Part shown: positions 62,098-64,000 of the stretch, piece after piece
Numbering within the stretch: position 1 is the stretch's first letter
Layout: every line of letters begins with the position of its first letter
Assembly (NCBI RefSeq): GCF_007625115.1
Contig: NZ_VMNH01000034.1
Coordinates: 1 to 64,000, forward strand
Origin: Sedimenticola selenatireducens
GTDB taxonomy: Bacteria; Pseudomonadota; Gammaproteobacteria; Chromatiales; Chromatiaceae
Reading direction: 5' to 3'
Length of the DNA stretch: 64,000 nucleotides
Translations under genes and position numbers: made by a program
Notes under the pieces: model-generated
What the model was told of the DNA's origin: nothing
Databases searched by the model: none
The model's input: the letters and a program-made list of their open reading frames with translations, nothing else

Positions 62098-62484
62098 ATG
62101 GCATACAGCGACAAGGTCTTAGACCACTATGAGAACCCACGCAATGTTGGGAGTATGGATAAGGAAGCCAAAAATGTTGGCACCGGCATGGTGGGCGCAC
62201 CAGCCTGTGGTGATGTCATGCGCTTGCAGATTCAGGTGAATGATCAGGGTGTGATTGAAGATGCCAAATTCAAGACCTATGGCTGTGGGTCGGCTATCGC
62301 CTCAAGCAGTTTGTTGACTGAATGGGTCAAGGGTAAGACCCTGGAAGAGGCCCAGCAGATCAAGAATACCCAGATTGCTGAAGAGTTGGCTCTGCCTCCG
62401 GTAAAAGTGCATTGCTCAGTACTTGCCGAAGATGCAATCAAAGCCGCCGTACAGGATTACGCGGCAAAGAATGCAAAAAGCTAG
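62098..62484 (+). CDS. iscU: Fe-S cluster assembly scaffold IscU
   Basis: A 128-residue scaffold on which clusters are built. The three ligand cysteines are visible (GAPACGDV, YGCGSAIAS, LPPVKVHCSVLAEDAI) together with the HscA-recognition motif LPPVK. ATG at 62098 is used. It follows iscS by 96 bases. Confidence 0.98.
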   Translation: MAYSDKVLDHYENPRNVGSMDKEAKNVGTGMVGAPACGDVMRLQIQVNDQGVIEDAKFKTYGCGSAIASSSLLTEWVKGKTLEEAQQIKNTQIAEELALPPVKVHCSVLAEDAIKAAVQDYAAKNAKS

Positions 62485-62555
62485 TGGTTAAGGCATTATA
62501 TTGCCTCTATAGAAGTGTGGATCGGGGGCTAGATTAAACCCCGGAGTGAGACGAT

Positions 62556-62879
62556 ATGACGATTACCATTACCGAAGCGGCGGCTAACCATGTCCGTAAT
62601 TTTCTGCAAAACAGGGGCTCAGGCCTGGGCATAAGACTAGGTGTTCGTACTTCTGGTTGCTCAGGTATGGCTTATGTACTTGAATTTGCAGATGAAAGTG
62701 AAGAAGATGATCAGATCTTTGAGCAACATGGGGTTAAAGTCCTGGTTGATCCCAAGAGCTTGCTCTATCTCGACGGGACCGAACTGGACTACACGCGCGA
62801 AGGTTTGAATGAGGGCTTTAAATTTAACAACCCCAACGTGAAGGATGCGTGTGGTTGTGGTGAAAGCTTTAACGTTTAA
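62556..62879 (+). CDS. iscA: Fe-S cluster assembly protein IscA
   Basis: A 107-residue A-type carrier with the three conserved cysteines ([16 protein letters not shown] and the C-terminal ACGCGESF). It supplies or transfers Fe-S clusters. It follows iscU by 71 bases, in the normal operon order. Confidence 0.97.
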   Translation: MTITITEAAANHVRNFLQNRGSGLGIRLGVRTSGCSGMAYVLEFADESEEDDQIFEQHGVKVLVDPKSLLYLDGTELDYTREGLNEGFKFNNPNVKDACGCGESFNV

Positions 62880-62928
62880 ACTCAGTGCTTCTGACGCTAA
62901 ATACCCAATAACTACTTGATGTATAACG

Positions 62929-63474
62929 ATGCTGGATTTCTCAAAGAACTACTTTGAGTTGTTTGGGCTGCCGGTAGAGTATGTCGTAGATGCAGAACAG
63001 CTCGCAGCGCACTACCGTGAGCTGCAGAAGAGCGTGCATCCAGACCGGTTTGCTAATGCAACTGAACAGGAACGCCGCCTATCCATGCAGGGAGCGGTTC
63101 GAATCAATGAAGCCCATGAGACGCTTAAAGATCCCATACTGCGTGCACGCTATCTCCTGGAATTAAATGGCATTGAAATCGATAATCAGATAGAAACTAC
63201 GCATGATGCGGTTTTTCTGATGGAGCAACTGGAATTACGGGAAGCGCTTGAGGCGTCTCGGCAGCAACCTGACCCCTATGCGGTAATAGCTGATTTTTTA
63301 CTGGAAGTAAATCGACGTATTAATGCGCTGATTGGTCAGATGGCCCTTCAGTTTGAATCGGCAACACCTGAACAATTGGCTGCAGCAAGGGAAAATCTTC
63401 TCAAGATGCAATTCCTGAAAAAGCTGCGCTATGATGCGGAATCCCTCGAAGCCGAGCTGGATGATGCCCTTTAA
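62929..63474 (+). CDS. hscB: Co-chaperone HscB
   Basis: A 181-residue J-protein that brings IscU to HscA. It has an N-terminal J domain (about 5-75, HPD motif in [11 protein letters not shown]) and a C-terminal helical domain that binds IscU. Length is close to the E. coli protein (171). Confidence 0.97.
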   Translation: MLDFSKNYFELFGLPVEYVVDAEQLAAHYRELQKSVHPDRFANATEQERRLSMQGAVRINEAHETLKDPILRARYLLELNGIEIDNQIETTHDAVFLMEQLELREALEASRQQPDPYAVIADFLLEVNRRINALIGQMALQFESATPEQLAAARENLLKMQFLKKLRYDAESLEAELDDAL

Positions 63475-63497
63475 TTAATCAGCAGACTGTCCTGAAT

Positions 63498-64000
63498 ATG
63501 GCGTTACTACAACTTTCTGAACCTGGGCAATCCACGGCACCTCACCAGCACAAGCTGGCGGTTGGTATTGATCTAGGAACTACTAACTCGCTGGTTGCGT
63601 CGGTGCGCAGTGGCAAGGCAGAGACACTCCCTGATAACGAAGGTGAACACCTACTACCCTCCGTTGTTCGCTACACCACTGATGGCATTGTGGTGGGTAA
63701 GGCTGCCAAGGCAATGGCTGCTACGGACCCGCTCAATACAATAATCTCGGCGAAGCGACTGATTGGGCGAGGTCTGTCTGATATTAAATCACTCGGCAGT
63801 CGACTGCCCTATGAGTTTCAGGATGCTCAGGCGGCTGTTCCTCGCATAATCACTGTTCGTGGCCCCGTCAGCTCAGTTGAGGTCTCTTCAGAAATTCTCA
63901 AGACCTTGGTAAAGCGTGCAGCGGATTCTCTGGGTGGTGATTTAGAAGGTATTGTAATTACCGTGCCGGCTTATTTCGATGATGCACAGCGACAAGCCAC
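63498..64000 (+). CDS. hscA: Hsp70-type chaperone HscA, N-terminal part (cut by window edge)
   Basis: The first 167 codons give the start of the ATPase domain: [20 protein letters not shown], the [10 protein letters not shown] stretch and [15 protein letters not shown]. HscA acts with HscB to help transfer clusters from IscU. It starts 23 bases after hscB and runs off the right edge. Confidence 0.95.
   Translation, partial: MALLQLSEPGQSTAPHQHKLAVGIDLGTTNSLVASVRSGKAETLPDNEGEHLLPSVVRYTTDGIVVGKAAKAMAATDPLNTIISAKRLIGRGLSDIKSLGSRLPYEFQDAQAAVPRIITVRGPVSSVEVSSEILKTLVKRAADSLGGDLEGIVITVPAYFDDAQRQA

Overview
The window reads as one contiguous piece of a gammaproteobacterial chromosome of roughly even base composition. 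Gene content and order (suhB-trmJ-cysE-iscRSUA-hscBA, queA-tgt-yajC-secDF, EF-P with both EpmA and EpmB) are gammaproteobacterial. NO detoxification, DUF302, a rhodanese-type sulfurtransferase and several Tat-exported solute-binding proteins would fit a free-living or symbiotic sulfur-oxidising relative, but that placement is inference. No rRNA, IS element or CRISPR array was seen. One tRNA gene is present.

Layout. 1-3.5 kb: a nitric-oxide response block (norC start, a hemerythrin-like protein, DUF2249, an NnrS-like membrane protein, a DNR-type regulator) with two FNR/DNR-type boxes in the norC/hemerythrin gap. 3.5-12 kb: a chemoreceptor, nrtR-nadA (NAD synthesis and its Nudix regulator), HDOD and GAF-GGDEF signalling proteins, a ROK sugar kinase and a dynamin-like GTPase. 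12-22.4 kb: an envelope cluster: SCP2 protein, RND adaptor and an RND pump with an extra membrane segment and lysine-rich tail, two secreted proteins sharing YxFRP-like motifs, a LolA/DUF4412-like secreted protein, a ParA-like ATPase, DUF302 and a Met-rich coiled-coil membrane protein. 23-28 kb: a five-gene urea/amide/branched-chain amino-acid type ABC importer.

28-34 kb: a minus-strand operon with a PilZ-like protein, a catalytically degenerate FimX-like REC-PAS-GGDEF-EAL protein and a zinc-ribbon/FGE-sulfatase protein. 33-37 kb: the EF-P beta-lysylation genes (epmB, efp, epmA) and psd. 37-40.5 kb: a sulfurtransferase, an orphan TAXI solute-binding protein and a second copy of the ABC binding protein. 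40.7-45.8 kb: a three-gene patatin / HEAT-CHAT protease / metallo-beta-lactamase-fold operon, the best candidate for an undescribed biological conflict (defence) system. 45.9-50.3 kb: a divergent proteostasis operon (hsp20, Do-type protease, cbpA, cbpM, htpX) behind a good sigma-32-type promoter. 50.3-51.3 kb: a scar-like gap with a truncated VapC toxin, tRNA-Leu(CAA) and a partial tRNA-Leu copy.

51.3-64 kb: housekeeping genes. queA, tgt, yajC, secD, secF are followed by suhB/trmJ, cysE and the ISC iron-sulfur cluster operon. A full match to the type 1 IscR site lies across the cysE stop codon and overlaps a strong iscR promoter. The window ends inside hscA.
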